Shown: piece by piece, positions 1 to 8,893 of the stretch
How positions within the stretch are numbered: position 1 is the stretch's first letter
Layout of the letters: each line of letters begins with the position of its first letter
Source of the DNA: Oligoflexus tunisiensis
GTDB lineage: Bacteria > Bdellovibrionota_B > Oligoflexia > Oligoflexales > Oligoflexaceae
DNA: 64,000 nt
Reading direction: 5' to 3'
Assembly (NCBI RefSeq): GCF_001748245.1
Contig: NZ_BDFO01000001.1
Coordinates: forward strand, 6,849,346 to 6,913,345
Made by a program: the position numbers and the translations under genes
Notes under the pieces: generated by a model
Told to the model about the DNA's origin: nothing
What the model saw: the letters and a program-made list of their open reading frames with translations, nothing else
Databases searched by the model: none

Positions 1-1103
1 AAGACTACCGCTGTTCGGAAGTGGCCTTCTGTTCCAAGACAGCGGATAGCGTTGACGGCAAAACCAACATTTGGGCTCATACGGATCTTGATGGGGTGGC
101 GCTGAATCGGGCCACGCTCGGTGTTCAAAACGATCTTGGCGATATGAAGTGGAAACTGCGGGCCGGTTATGATCAGCTCAATGCCGGCGTCCTGGGAACC
201 AACTGGGGCTTTCTCTTCCCGGGCACCTATCGCGGCGCTCAGCTGGATGCGCAATGGGCGGGGCTCTCCTTCAACTACGCCTGGGCCGATGCCTATCGCA
301 CACCCTGGGCCACGGAGTATGGATATTTTCAGGATCCCGGTGGCGACAGGATCAAGGAAATGCAGACGGCCGGTCTCAAGTATCAACTCGAAGGCGGACT
401 TTATGTGGAAGGCGCAGCGGGTCTCGCCACCGGCTGGCAAAAGCGGCATTTCGGCAAACTCGGCTGGAAGGGCAAGGTGGGCAGCTCCGACTTTTCCGCC
501 AATTATCAGCACTATCGCTTTCGGGTGATGGGTGCGGATTTCATCGGTCGCAAGGATTCCTTCGGGGAACAGAATGTCGTCAGCATGCAGCTCTCCACCC
601 CGGAGTCCTGGACCTTCACGCTGGAATATGTCGGCACGCAGGTGAATTTCTGGTGCGCGGTGCCTGAGTTCGTTCCCCGTATGAGCGCCGGCTATGGCAA
701 CAGCCAGGGACGCCTGGATTACTGGTGGAATGCCGTTTCAGATTTCAACAAGGATGGTGAACGGGCCTTGAATCTCGGGATCAAACCGCCCGCCGTGAAG
801 TGGAATCTTCTTTCGATCCATACAGGAGTCAATGTGATTCAAGCGGGGCATATCTCCGGTTTCAATGCGAACCACGAGCGAACGGATCGGGAAGGCTATG
901 AGCGCGGTTACAACCTGGATCTGAGCTTTTCCTTTGCGGATGGACCATTGAAGTCCCTGTCGACTGCGGTCCACTATACGCATCTGAAATCAGGCGGGAC
1001 CGACCTGGATCCGAACGACCCGGGCTCTCTTTATGCGCGCTATGGGCTCTACAGTACGGATGATCTGAAGGTCATGCTGGTTTACAGCACTTCCATACTC
1101 TGA
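1..1103 (+). CDS. OprD-like outer-membrane porin, 5' truncated by window edge
   Basis: The reading frame is open from the first bases of the window, so the true start and signal peptide lie outside; a GTG at 21 is only an internal in-frame codon. About 365 residues are visible. The sequence is rich in alternating hydrophobic/polar strands and aromatic residues with short polar turns (for example NLDLSFSFADG and LKVMLVYSTSIL at the end), which is typical of a transmembrane beta-barrel. Pattern and length fit the OprD/chitoporin-like family of substrate-specific porins. It lies next to a beta-glucan oligosaccharide import and hydrolysis operon on the other strand, so entry of glucan oligosaccharides is a reasonable but unproven role. 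It could also be an unrelated barrel of the same general type. Confidence 0.6.
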   Translation, partial: DYRCSEVAFCSKTADSVDGKTNIWAHTDLDGVALNRATLGVQNDLGDMKWKLRAGYDQLNAGVLGTNWGFLFPGTYRGAQLDAQWAGLSFNYAWADAYRTPWATEYGYFQDPGGDRIKEMQTAGLKYQLEGGLYVEGAAGLATGWQKRHFGKLGWKGKVGSSDFSANYQHYRFRVMGADFIGRKDSFGEQNVVSMQLSTPESWTFTLEYVGTQVNFWCAVPEFVPRMSAGYGNSQGRLDYWWNAVSDFNKDGERALNLGIKPPAVKWNLLSIHTGVNVIQAGHISGFNANHERTDREGYERGYNLDLSFSFADGPLKSLSTAVHYTHLKSGGTDLDPNDPGSLYARYGLYSTDDLKVMLVYSTSIL

Positions 1104-1130
1104 TGGGTTCTCAAGCCGGTGTTTCCTATG

Positions 1131-1155
1131 CGGTGGCAAAGGGCTGATGCCACCG
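1131..1155 (+). terminator. Hairpin downstream of the porin gene
   Basis: A perfect 8-bp inverted repeat, CGGTGGCA and TGCCACCG, with a 9-nt loop sits 28 bp after the porin stop codon. There is no clear T tract behind it, so it may be a Rho-dependent or RNA-stabilising hairpin rather than a full intrinsic terminator. Confidence 0.45.
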
Positions 1156-1276
1156 TACTCACCCGCCAATGTAACCAGGGCATGGATACGGCCCGGAAAA
1201 AATGTGAACGAAAAGAACGCCTCTGACGTCTCCTTATTTGGACTTTTGCAGACCCATCCACAATAACGAGGAAATC

Positions 1277-2545
1277 ATGCTGTCAGTGCGTTCAAGTCTC
1301 CTGCTCCTTTCCCTCGTCACTATTCCCGTTTCAAAGGCCAATGGTTCCCCATCATGCCCGACGGCCACAAAATCCGGTTCAACGTGTCTAAAAACTTCAC
1401 TGATCAGGCAGGATGAAACTCTGCTGTTCGGGTTTGAATTGGAAAAAGAAAAATCGGGCAAAAGGCTGGCTCTGGCCAGGTCCGCAAATCCCACCGCCTA
1501 CACCTACCGCTTTGGTCAGGCTCACAGAGTCGAGCTTGAGTTTCCCAAGGACCGCAAGGTTTCCGGAACACAATTTCAATGGTCAGCCGATTCCCAACAC
1601 CTGTCTTCTCTCTCATTTCGAAATGGAAATTTTTTCTACACCATTTATGAGGAACTGGACGTCAACCGGAAACCCAAACAGGTTGGGATTCGTGTCAAGG
1701 ATCTCAGGTCGGGAACGGAGTCCGATCTGAAGGGTTCGGTCCTGACACGTGAAGGCAGCCTCGCCGCCTTGGCGGAAGATCCGGGCATCAGCAAATTTGC
1801 CAGAGCTCCTCCCCTTCAAAAGACCAAAAAAACTTTCTGCCGTGTGGCCGAGAAAAAAATCGAGGGTTCCAACAAATATGAAATCAATGTTTTGGCTATT
1901 CATACGGAAACCATAACAGGCGGACTTCCCATTCCGGTGATGCAGCAGCTCAACCAGGAGGTTAATCGGTCTTTCGAGGCTTACAAGGCCTCCGATGCCG
2001 CGGACTATAAGGACGAAAAGGACACGATCGTCACCACTCAGGATTGTACAAACTTAAGTTACGAAGAGATATCCCGGCTTCCTGCTCACGCGGCGCTCAG
2101 TGATAGAGTTTCTGAAACCATACAGGGTTTCTCGTGGGATCGTCTTGGCACCAGGATAGTCACGTTGCTCGACTCCAGTTATTCCGATACCGGAGCTCGC
2201 CCTTCAGGCGGATCAAGCAACGCAAAGTTTTATCGAGTTACAGATGGGCAGGAGATCAAGCGTGATCGGCTCTTCACTCCATCAGGCCTTGCCGTCATGA
2301 ATAACGCCGTGCGCAAAAGCTTCAACTGTCAGACACGACCCAGCAGGAAAGATCCGGATTGGGAGGATCCAATCGTCCATTGCAATCGATTTTCTTCCGT
2401 CGTAACACAAGGCTATTTTTCAACCAACGAAAACGGTCGCATTGAAATCGCATTCTCCGATCACGAGATCGCTCCTCATGTCAGTTGGGACCCTTATGCC
2501 AAGGGGAGCTTCGAACCGCGGGAGTTTGATACGTTTTTGCAGTGA
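1277..2545 (+). CDS. Exported protein of unknown function, possible beta-propeller fold
   Basis: I do not recognise a named family. The frame is open from a TTG at 1238, but ATG 1277 is preceded by GAGGA at good spacing and starts a clean signal peptide (MLSVRSSLLLLSLVTIPVSKANG), giving 422 residues. The middle has repeated strand-like blocks of the kind seen in TolB/PD40-type propellers (FQWSADSQHLSSLSF, FSWDRLGTRIVTLLD). Six or more cysteines are spread through the mature part, consistent with a periplasmic or secreted protein. It is convergent with the oppD-like gene, 14 bp away, and separated from the porin by a hairpin, so it is probably its own transcription unit. Role unknown. Confidence 0.7.
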   Translation: MLSVRSSLLLLSLVTIPVSKANGSPSCPTATKSGSTCLKTSLIRQDETLLFGFELEKEKSGKRLALARSANPTAYTYRFGQAHRVELEFPKDRKVSGTQFQWSADSQHLSSLSFRNGNFFYTIYEELDVNRKPKQVGIRVKDLRSGTESDLKGSVLTREGSLAALAEDPGISKFARAPPLQKTKKTFCRVAEKKIEGSNKYEINVLAIHTETITGGLPIPVMQQLNQEVNRSFEAYKASDAADYKDEKDTIVTTQDCTNLSYEEISRLPAHAALSDRVSETIQGFSWDRLGTRIVTLLDSSYSDTGARPSGGSSNAKFYRVTDGQEIKRDRLFTPSGLAVMNNAVRKSFNCQTRPSRKDPDWEDPIVHCNRFSSVVTQGYFSTNENGRIEIAFSDHEIAPHVSWDPYAKGSFEPREFDTFLQ

Positions 2546-2559
2546 TCCCGCACTGACTC

Positions 2560-3510
2560 TTATTGATAGTTCTGGTGGCAGGCGACCTGATGCCCACTCT
2601 TCAATACCCGCAGCGGCGGTGGCCGCAGCATTCCCTCCTCACAGGTCACCGGGCAGCGCGGCTGAAACGCACAGGTCTTCCGCCGACTGGTAAAACCGGG
2701 CGGATAACCAGCAATCCCACGCTTCTGCATGCGCTCCCCATCAAGAGAAGGAAAAGACGCCATCAACCCCCGCGTATAAGGATGCTGCGGATCCTCAGCA
2801 ATATCCACACTGCGCCCACATTCCACAATCTGACCCGCATAGAGTATCGCAATCCGATCACAGAAAGCCGTCATGAGTGGCAGGTCATGCGTGACAAACA
2901 GCACGGAAAACTTCTGCTGCGTCTGCAGCTCAACAATCTTCTGCAATATCTCCCGCTGAACGATCACATCCAGGGCCGTCGTAGGTTCATCCAATATCAA
3001 AAGCGGCGCCTCCAGCAAGAGCGCCATCGCAATCATCACCCGCTGCCGCATGCCTCCGGACAGTTCATGCGGATAGGCCTTCAAATGCTCGACCTTAAGG
3101 CCAACCCGCACCATCCACGCGGCGGCCAAATCCTCGGCTTCTCTCCGGGAGAGGGAGCGATGGGCCCGAATCGTATCCAGCAGCTGTTCCCGAATGGTCA
3201 GCACAGGATTCAAGGCATTCAAGGCATTTTGAAAAACCATGGCCGCTTCCCGCCAGCGAAAGGCTTTCATCTCCCTGGCACTAAAATCGAGAATGTCACG
3301 TCCCTGATAAAGAATACGGCCGCTCGCAATATAAGCCGGCGGCGGCAGTATCCGCAGAATGGCCTTGGCCAGCGTGGATTTTCCGCAGCCCGATTCCCCG
3401 GCCAGACCCAGGATTTCCCCGCCCTTGATATCAAGACTCAAATTTTCAATGATCGGCACGGGTCCGGCGGCATCGGCCATCATCACGGAAAGATTCTCAA
3501 TCTGCATCAT
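2560..3510 (-). CDS. Opp/Dpp-type ABC importer ATP-binding protein (OppD-like)
   Basis: This is a nucleotide-binding subunit of a peptide/nickel/oligosaccharide (Opp family) ABC importer, 316 residues. Walker A GESGCGKST is at 38-46, the signature LSGGMRQR at 150-157, Walker B LLILDEP at 170-176, and the switch histidine follows in FVTHD. The C-terminal 70 residues carry the cysteine-containing oligopeptide-transporter extension (CAFQPRCPVTCEEG) that usually binds an Fe-S cluster or structural metal. The start overlaps the stop of the upstream permease by ATGA. It is the last gene of a long minus-strand operon that includes GH1, GH2-type and ROK genes. Opp-type importers next to beta-glucosidases in Thermotoga and Pyrococcus carry cello- or laminari-oligosaccharides, so a beta-glucan oligomer substrate is inferred rather than peptides. 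Confidence 0.9.
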   Translation of the reverse strand: MMQIENLSVMMADAAGPVPIIENLSLDIKGGEILGLAGESGCGKSTLAKAILRILPPPAYIASGRILYQGRDILDFSAREMKAFRWREAAMVFQNALNALNPVLTIREQLLDTIRAHRSLSRREAEDLAAAWMVRVGLKVEHLKAYPHELSGGMRQRVMIAMALLLEAPLLILDEPTTALDVIVQREILQKIVELQTQQKFSVLFVTHDLPLMTAFCDRIAILYAGQIVECGRSVDIAEDPQHPYTRGLMASFPSLDGERMQKRGIAGYPPGFTSRRKTCAFQPRCPVTCEEGMLRPPPLRVLKSGHQVACHQNYQ

Positions 3511-4397
3511 ACGGCTGTCCTCACCACAGGCGTTAAACCAGGATCGGAACGTCCCACTCGGCGGCGCCAGACTTTTTGTACCTGGAGTCGCGGATCGGCG
3601 ATTTCATCAATGGCAAAGTTCAGAAGAGCCAGCGAAAAGCCCACCAGCGCAATGCAAAGGCCGGTCGGTATAAAGGTCCACCACGATTCCGTCATGAGCG
3701 CTGCATCATTGCTGGCCCAATAAAGATTCGTGCCCCAGGTAATCGCGGAGATATCACCCAGCCCGAGAAATTCAAGTCCGACCTGGGCTCCGAGCGCATA
3801 GATCACCGCGCCGAGAAAAGTCGACAAAAGCAGTGGAGCCATGTTCGGCAGGATCTCAAAGAACATCAGCCGCAGGCTCGACTCCCCGCCGACGATGGAC
3901 GCGGAAACAAAATCCCGCTGCCTCAGGCTCAAAGCCTGGGCGCGGAAAACCCGCGCATTCCAGGCCCAGCCCGTGGCGATCAACACCAGCGCAATCGTGA
4001 TCTGACCGCTTGGCAGATAAGCGGCGACCACAATGGCCAATGGCAATCCAGGAATCACGAGAAAAATATTAGTGAAAAGCGAAATCCCCTCGTCCGCCAC
4101 TCCACCCCAAAACGCCCCGGCCAGCCCCAAAAGAACCCCGATCAGCGTGGTGGCGGCTCCGATCGCGAGCGCGGAAAACAGGGAATGGCGTGCGCCCACA
4201 ATCATCTGGGCCCACACATCCTGACCCTGGCCTGTGGTTCCAAGCAGGTACTCACCGCCGGGCGGCTGGAGCGGCGTTCCTAAAAAGGCCTTTGGATCCT
4301 GGGTAAAAAAAGGACCCACGATGGCCATCACGATAAACAGAAGCAGGATGGAAAAACCCCAGACGGATTTTTTCTGTGAAAGCAAACGTCGCAGCAT
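3507..4397 (-). CDS. Opp/Dpp-type ABC importer permease (OppC-like)
   Basis: A 296-residue inner-membrane permease of the DppC/OppC class. A first membrane segment at about residues 10-32 is followed by a periplasmic loop with the class feature LLGTTGQGQDVWAQMIVGARHSL, then about five further hydrophobic segments. The EAA cytoplasmic loop is recognisable around SASIVGGESSLRLMFFEILPN. It starts 3 bp after the stop of the OppB-like gene and overlaps the OppD-like gene by 4 bp, so it is co-translated with both. With them it forms the pore of the importer proposed to take up beta-glucan oligosaccharides. Confidence 0.9.
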   Translation of the reverse strand: MLRRLLSQKKSVWGFSILLLFIVMAIVGPFFTQDPKAFLGTPLQPPGGEYLLGTTGQGQDVWAQMIVGARHSLFSALAIGAATTLIGVLLGLAGAFWGGVADEGISLFTNIFLVIPGLPLAIVVAAYLPSGQITIALVLIATGWAWNARVFRAQALSLRQRDFVSASIVGGESSLRLMFFEILPNMAPLLLSTFLGAVIYALGAQVGLEFLGLGDISAITWGTNLYWASNDAALMTESWWTFIPTGLCIALVGFSLALLNFAIDEIADPRLQVQKVWRRRVGRSDPGLTPVVRTAV

Positions 4398-4400
4398 AGA

Positions 4401-5381
4401 TCAACTCCCCAGACGTATCCTTGGGTCCAAGAGCGTGGAAAAAAGGTCGACCAGCCAATTCGCAAGCAAAACCGCCAGCGTGATCATCAGAAAAAGCCCC
4501 TGCATCAAGGGAAAATCCTGACTGCGCACCGCCTGGACCAAAAGAAAACCCTGGCCCGGATAGGAGAAAACAACTTCCGTCAACAGGGAGCCGCCCATCA
4601 CAAAACCAAGAGCCATGCCAAAGCCAGTCATGTTCGGCAGAAGCGCATTGCGGGCTGCATAACGCCAGATAATTCGAAAACGCGAAAGTCCCTTGGCTTC
4701 CGCGAGAGCCACATAATCCTGTCCCAGGGCCCCCATCATCACGTTGCGCATGCTCAGCATCCAGCCGCCAATCGTCGCCAGGACTATGGAGAGTGCCGGG
4801 AGAAAGGCGTGACTGATCAAATCATAAAGTCGGGTGGAAAGCGCGGCATCGGTCAGGCGATCACTGGTCGCATGACCCAGAGGAAACCAGCCGAGCCGAA
4901 ACGCAAAAAGATAAAGAAGCAGCATGGCCAGCCAGAAGTATGGAAACGCTCCCAGAAACGACAGAAAGGGTGGCAGCACGCTATCCAGCCAGGAACCACG
5001 TTTGGCTGCGGCCACAATTCCAAGTCCGGTACCGAGTAGAAAACTGATCACCACCGCGGTGCCGGCGAGGAACAGGGTCCACTTGAAACCCTGGCTGATG
5101 ACATCCACCACCGGCGCCGGATAGTAAACAACCGAGATTCCGAAATTACCCTGAAAGAGATGCGCGAGATACGTGAAATACTGCTGATAGAGCGGCGCAT
5201 CGGTCAGACCAAAAACCTGTTTTAAAGCTTCCAGTGATTCAGGCTTCAACTGCCCCTGAAATCGCGCAAAAACCAGACTCGCAGGATCACCGGGAGCCAG
5301 ACGCGGCAGAAAAAAATTGATCGTGATCGAAAGCCAGGCCGCCAGTGCATAAAAACCAAGTCTGCGCAGGAGGTGAATCAT
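4401..5381 (-). CDS. Opp/Dpp-type ABC importer permease (OppB-like)
   Basis: A 326-residue DppB/OppB-class permease: N-terminal membrane segment (LLRRLGFYALAAWLSITINFFLP), then the typical FXRXXPGDPA-like stretch LPRLAPGDPASLVFARFQG, then five more membrane segments and an EAA loop (DYVALAEAKGLSRFRIIWRYAARNALLP). I chose ATG 5381 over the longer start at 5414: it lies 1 bp after the stop of the solute-binding protein gene, has AAAGG about 8 nt upstream, and removes an 11-residue non-conserved extension. It pairs with the OppC-like subunit to form the transport channel. Confidence 0.9.
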   Translation of the reverse strand: MIHLLRRLGFYALAAWLSITINFFLPRLAPGDPASLVFARFQGQLKPESLEALKQVFGLTDAPLYQQYFTYLAHLFQGNFGISVVYYPAPVVDVISQGFKWTLFLAGTAVVISFLLGTGLGIVAAAKRGSWLDSVLPPFLSFLGAFPYFWLAMLLLYLFAFRLGWFPLGHATSDRLTDAALSTRLYDLISHAFLPALSIVLATIGGWMLSMRNVMMGALGQDYVALAEAKGLSRFRIIWRYAARNALLPNMTGFGMALGFVMGGSLLTEVVFSYPGQGFLLVQAVRSQDFPLMQGLFLMITLAVLLANWLVDLFSTLLDPRIRLGS

Positions 5382-5382
5382 G

Positions 5383-7044
5383 TTACAAACCTTTCTGCCG
5401 GGGTTTGACTTCATTCAGCAGCAAAAGAATTTCCGGGCGAAAGTTCGGCGATAGCGCGGCATAAGGATTCTCCGCGCTGGGAAAACCTTCAAAATGTTTG
5501 CTATTGAAGAGCCCCCAGGCGGGTGCCGGAAACAAAGGAACCGCAGGCGCTTCGACCATGAAAATATCCTGCAGCAGATTCGAAATCTCCTTTTGCCGTT
5601 CCGGGTCCACCGTGCGTTCCCATTCCCGCATCAAGGCTGTCGCCCCGTCATCCGCAAAGCGATGCCAGTTGCCAGGCGTCAGCACATCCAGGGGTTTGAC
5701 TGTGCTGGCATCCATGATCCAACGATAAAATCCATAGGGATCCGTGCCCTCGCCCGACCAGCTGATGGAACCCTGAAACTGGCCTTTTTGCAGGCCTTCA
5801 AACCACGAGCCGAAGTCCCGGGCTTTCACCTTGGCATCCACGCCGACCACCTGCAGCTGGCTGGCAATAATCTGCGCCGCCCGCACCCAGTCCGACCAGC
5901 CATTGACCACCGTGATTTCCAGGCTCAAAACCTGACCGGCTGCATTGCGCCGTTGGCCATCGCGCTGTCTTTTCCAGCCTTCCTGCTCCAGAATTTCCGT
6001 CGCCTCATCCGGATGAAATTCGATCCAGCGGCGTTGCTCGGGGGAAGCTTCCTTGCGCCAGCGCTTATAGGCATCGGTCAGCCCGGAAGGATGCGGCGGC
6101 TCCGTATAGCGATACATGGCCACATCCGCGATGCGCTCGCGATCGATTGCCATGCTGATGGCCTTGCGCATGGTGGGGTTGTCGAAGGGTTCCTGCTGGG
6201 TATTGAGATAAAGAAAAATCATCGGACCGACGAGGGGAAACCAATAGTGATGATACTCCGGATTTTTCTGCACAAAGACCCGATCCACGGCCGGAATAAA
6301 ATTGCCGGCCAGATCCACTTCCCCATGCAGCAGAGCCAGGTTCGCCTGATCATTGCTGGCAAAGGCGGGAAAACGCAGACCTTCGATGTGCGGCTTGCCC
6401 TCCTGCCAGTAGAGGGGATTGCGTCCGAGTTCAAAAACCTGATCCTCGAACAGGGTCACGCGGGTAAAGGGTCCCGTGCCGACCGGATCGGGATTGGCAA
6501 ACTGAACCGGATCCCTCACATCCTTCCAGATATGCTCGGGCACGATCACCTGATTGGCGAGCACCGCAAGGCCGGGCGTGTAGGTCGCCTGCATGGTGAA
6601 GAGAACCTCATGCGGACCCTGGCTTTCCACTGAGGATAAAAAGTTCCAGACCGCACCGGAATCCAGCGCAGGGAATTTTTTCACCAGCTGAAAGGTAAAA
6701 ACCACATCCGCCGCGGTCATGGCGCGACCGTCAGACCACTGCACCCCTTCGCGCAGAACCATACGCAGCTTGCGAAAATCCGCGCCCTCCCACCGATAGC
6801 TCGTGGCCAGCCAGGGCACGAAGTCTCCGTTCATGCGATTGTAAATCATGAGCGGCTCATAGATGGCGCCGATGGAATATTCACGGGCGCTGCCCGAAGT
6901 GAGCAGCGGATTGAAATTGCGAATGAAGGAGGTCTGCTTTTCCACGGAAATGGTCAGCACCTGCCGGCTTTCCTGCCTGGCTTTGGGAACGCAGGCCTGC
7001 GAAATAAAGCTTAAACACGCAAGGGCACTAATGAGGGCTCGCAT
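5383..7044 (-). CDS. Opp-family extracellular solute-binding lipoprotein
   Basis: A 553-residue periplasmic binding protein of the SBP family 5 (DppA/OppA) type. The N-terminus is a short signal sequence ending in SQAC, with C18 as likely lipidated cysteine. Family features include the N-terminal lobe stretch RMVLREGVQWSDGRAMTAADVVFTF and, near the middle, MRKAISMAIDRERIADVAMY. Family 5 proteins bind peptides, nickel or, in several lineages, cello- and laminari-oligosaccharides; the operon context (GH1, GH2-type, ROK) favours a beta-glucan oligosaccharide ligand. The start overlaps the end of the ROK gene by 17 bp, showing translational coupling with the regulator. Confidence 0.88.
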   Translation of the reverse strand: MRALISALACLSFISQACVPKARQESRQVLTISVEKQTSFIRNFNPLLTSGSAREYSIGAIYEPLMIYNRMNGDFVPWLATSYRWEGADFRKLRMVLREGVQWSDGRAMTAADVVFTFQLVKKFPALDSGAVWNFLSSVESQGPHEVLFTMQATYTPGLAVLANQVIVPEHIWKDVRDPVQFANPDPVGTGPFTRVTLFEDQVFELGRNPLYWQEGKPHIEGLRFPAFASNDQANLALLHGEVDLAGNFIPAVDRVFVQKNPEYHHYWFPLVGPMIFLYLNTQQEPFDNPTMRKAISMAIDRERIADVAMYRYTEPPHPSGLTDAYKRWRKEASPEQRRWIEFHPDEATEILEQEGWKRQRDGQRRNAAGQVLSLEITVVNGWSDWVRAAQIIASQLQVVGVDAKVKARDFGSWFEGLQKGQFQGSISWSGEGTDPYGFYRWIMDASTVKPLDVLTPGNWHRFADDGATALMREWERTVDPERQKEISNLLQDIFMVEAPAVPLFPAPAWGLFNSKHFEGFPSAENPYAALSPNFRPEILLLLNEVKPRQKGL

Positions 7045-8281
7045 GGATCACATCCCCTTCCTGATTCCATTCGGTCCGGGTCAAGGTTTTCAAAGGAAAC
7101 CATGAAAGATCATTCATGGCTTTTTCCAGAATCATGGTGGCCGCGCCCAGCGCGATATTCTGCTCGCCGAGCTGGCTCCAGCGCAGGGGAACCGCGTGCA
7201 GATCCTGCCAAATCAGTTGCTTTTGAATCACGCTGCGAATCTTCTGCAGCATCATCTCACCGGCCGCGCTCATACTCCCGCTTAACACAATGCATTCAAG
7301 ATCCAGCAGCACCAGAAGATTGGCCAGCGCTGAGCCCAGGACAAAGGTCACCTCCTCGAACATCTCCTCCGCCACCGGATCCTTGGCCTGAACGGATTCG
7401 ATCCAGCGCTGCATCGTCAGATTGCAACCGGACAGAAGGCTGAAAGGATTCTGCCGTCCCAGCTCATGGGCCCGTTTGAGGAGACAGCCGGTGCCGAGCA
7501 TATCATTCAGGTTCTGCCTGACAGGCTGCGGCAGAAGATGAGCCAGCATGTGCCCGAGTTCGCCGGCCAGACCTGAACGTCCGCGATGAATGCTGCCATT
7601 CAGAATTAAACCCGCACCCACCCCGGTGCCGAGTTTAATAAACGCAAGGTTGTTGCGCTCGGGCTCCTTCGCCCACCAGAGTTCCGCCAGAGCCCCAAGG
7701 TTGGCATCATTATCAAAGAGCACAGGCAAACCAAAGCGATCACGCAGCAGGGCCCGGGGATTCACGCCTTTCCAGGCTGGCAGGATTCCCTCATGAATGG
7801 GCGTATGCTCTTCGCTGGGATGCACGGGACAGGGCAGACCAATGCCAATGCCGATCACCGGGCACCGCTCCTGGTCGGCGGTTTCCTTCATGGACTGGAT
7901 GGTTTCCATGATCAGCTGCATGGTCTGCTGTGGTTCCGTTTGCACCGGGCAGCGTCGAAAGCGGGACTCGCGGATCATGCCTTTCAAATTCATCAAGGCA
8001 AAGGCTACATGCGTGGCCCCGACATCCACCCCGATGATGGAGTAACCATCGCTGTGAAAGGAGAGCATCATGGGCCGGCGTCCGCTCGTGGAATGACGTA
8101 CACCCTGTTCGCTCACGAGGTCACGTTCCAAAAGTTCTGCAACGATGGCCGAGACTGAGGAACGGCTCATGCCGGTCATGCGCGAAATATCAGCACGCGA
8201 AATCTCCTGCTCCTGCCAGATCATGCGCAGAAGTGTGGTGCTGTTCATGGTTCGCATATGAGACGCGTCTACAGTTTCCAT
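7028..8281 (-). CDS. ROK-family transcriptional repressor (NagC/XylR type)
   Basis: A 417-residue protein with an N-terminal winged helix-turn-helix (about residues 12-70: SRADISRMTGMSRSSVSAIVAELLERDLV) and a C-terminal ROK sugar-kinase-like domain beginning at GVDVGATHVAFALMN. Sugar-site residues are visible in LFDNDANLGALAELWWA and in GLAGELGHM. The family zinc motif CXCGXXGCXE, which normally follows GELGHM by about 10 residues, is absent; the stretch LLPQPVRQNLNDMLGTGC takes its place. ROK repressors respond to mono- or oligosaccharides. Its position inside the operon, between catabolic and transport genes, suggests autoregulation of beta-glucan uptake and hydrolysis. Confidence 0.9.
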   Translation of the reverse strand: METVDASHMRTMNSTTLLRMIWQEQEISRADISRMTGMSRSSVSAIVAELLERDLVSEQGVRHSTSGRRPMMLSFHSDGYSIIGVDVGATHVAFALMNLKGMIRESRFRRCPVQTEPQQTMQLIMETIQSMKETADQERCPVIGIGIGLPCPVHPSEEHTPIHEGILPAWKGVNPRALLRDRFGLPVLFDNDANLGALAELWWAKEPERNNLAFIKLGTGVGAGLILNGSIHRGRSGLAGELGHMLAHLLPQPVRQNLNDMLGTGCLLKRAHELGRQNPFSLLSGCNLTMQRWIESVQAKDPVAEEMFEEVTFVLGSALANLLVLLDLECIVLSGSMSAAGEMMLQKIRSVIQKQLIWQDLHAVPLRWSQLGEQNIALGAATMILEKAMNDLSWFPLKTLTRTEWNQEGDVIHASPH

Positions 8282-8299
8282 TCCTTGAATCCTTTGCTT

Positions 8300-8893
8300 T
8301 CAGATTTCCACGACGATCTTGTTGCCGTAGGGGTCCACGGTTTCGACCCAGCGTCCCTGGGGTGTTCCGCCCAGGTCACGAATGGCATAAAACGCCAAGG
8401 GTACCAAACGGTACGAGTATCCTTCAGCTGTATAGCCGACGCTATCTTTAAAATTGTCGAGCATCGACTGATAAGCCTGAATTGCTGCATTGCGGTAGAG
8501 CGTGCGCTGCTCTTCACTCAGGCCTTCATGCGCAGCCAAGGCCCCGAGCGCGATCGCTGTTTGAAATTGACTTTCGCCACTGCGGGCGATCGCCAGTTCG
8601 GTGGCCCAGGCATAGAACATGGCAGCCAGACGCGCGGGCGGGGCTCCGGCCTCCATGGCCCAGCCTGTGATATTCCAACGCTGCGCGGGACTCATGGCCA
8701 CGCGGGAAAAGGGATTTTGCCAGTCCTCCAGCACCGCCGTGCTGGGATGAATCCCGGCGTTATCCTCCAGCGTCGGCAGACCTGTATCCCCAAGCGCCAG
8801 TGGGGTCAGCTCCACACCGCCTCCTTTCGGGCTTCCGCAACTCGCCGAAAGGATGACGATCAAACAAAGTCCTTTAGAGATTGATGTCCACAT
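8300..8893 (-). CDS. Small lipoprotein of unknown function in the glucan operon
   Basis: The open frame extends to 9037, but ATG 8893 is preceded by CAGGAGT at 9-nt spacing and begins a lipoprotein signal (MWTSISKGLCLIVILSASC), giving 197 residues with C19 as likely lipid attachment site. The remaining upstream part overlaps the barrel-domain glycosidase gene and is not needed. After a disordered linker the mature protein is mostly helical and alanine-rich (QFQTAIALGALAAHEGLSEEQRTLYRNAAIQAYQ), ending in a short beta segment. It overlaps the upstream gene by 20 bp and lies 18 bp before the ROK gene. I recognise no family; a helper of the upstream glycosidase is an inference from the overlap alone. 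Confidence 0.7.
   Translation of the reverse strand: MWTSISKGLCLIVILSASCGSPKGGGVELTPLALGDTGLPTLEDNAGIHPSTAVLEDWQNPFSRVAMSPAQRWNITGWAMEAGAPPARLAAMFYAWATELAIARSGESQFQTAIALGALAAHEGLSEEQRTLYRNAAIQAYQSMLDNFKDSVGYTAEGYSYRLVPLAFYAIRDLGGTPQGRWVETVDPYGNKIVVEI

Noticed and set aside
1238..1276. TTG 1238 as start of the exported unknown protein
   Set aside because: It would put 13 polar residues before the signal peptide; ATG 1277 has a proper ribosome binding site.
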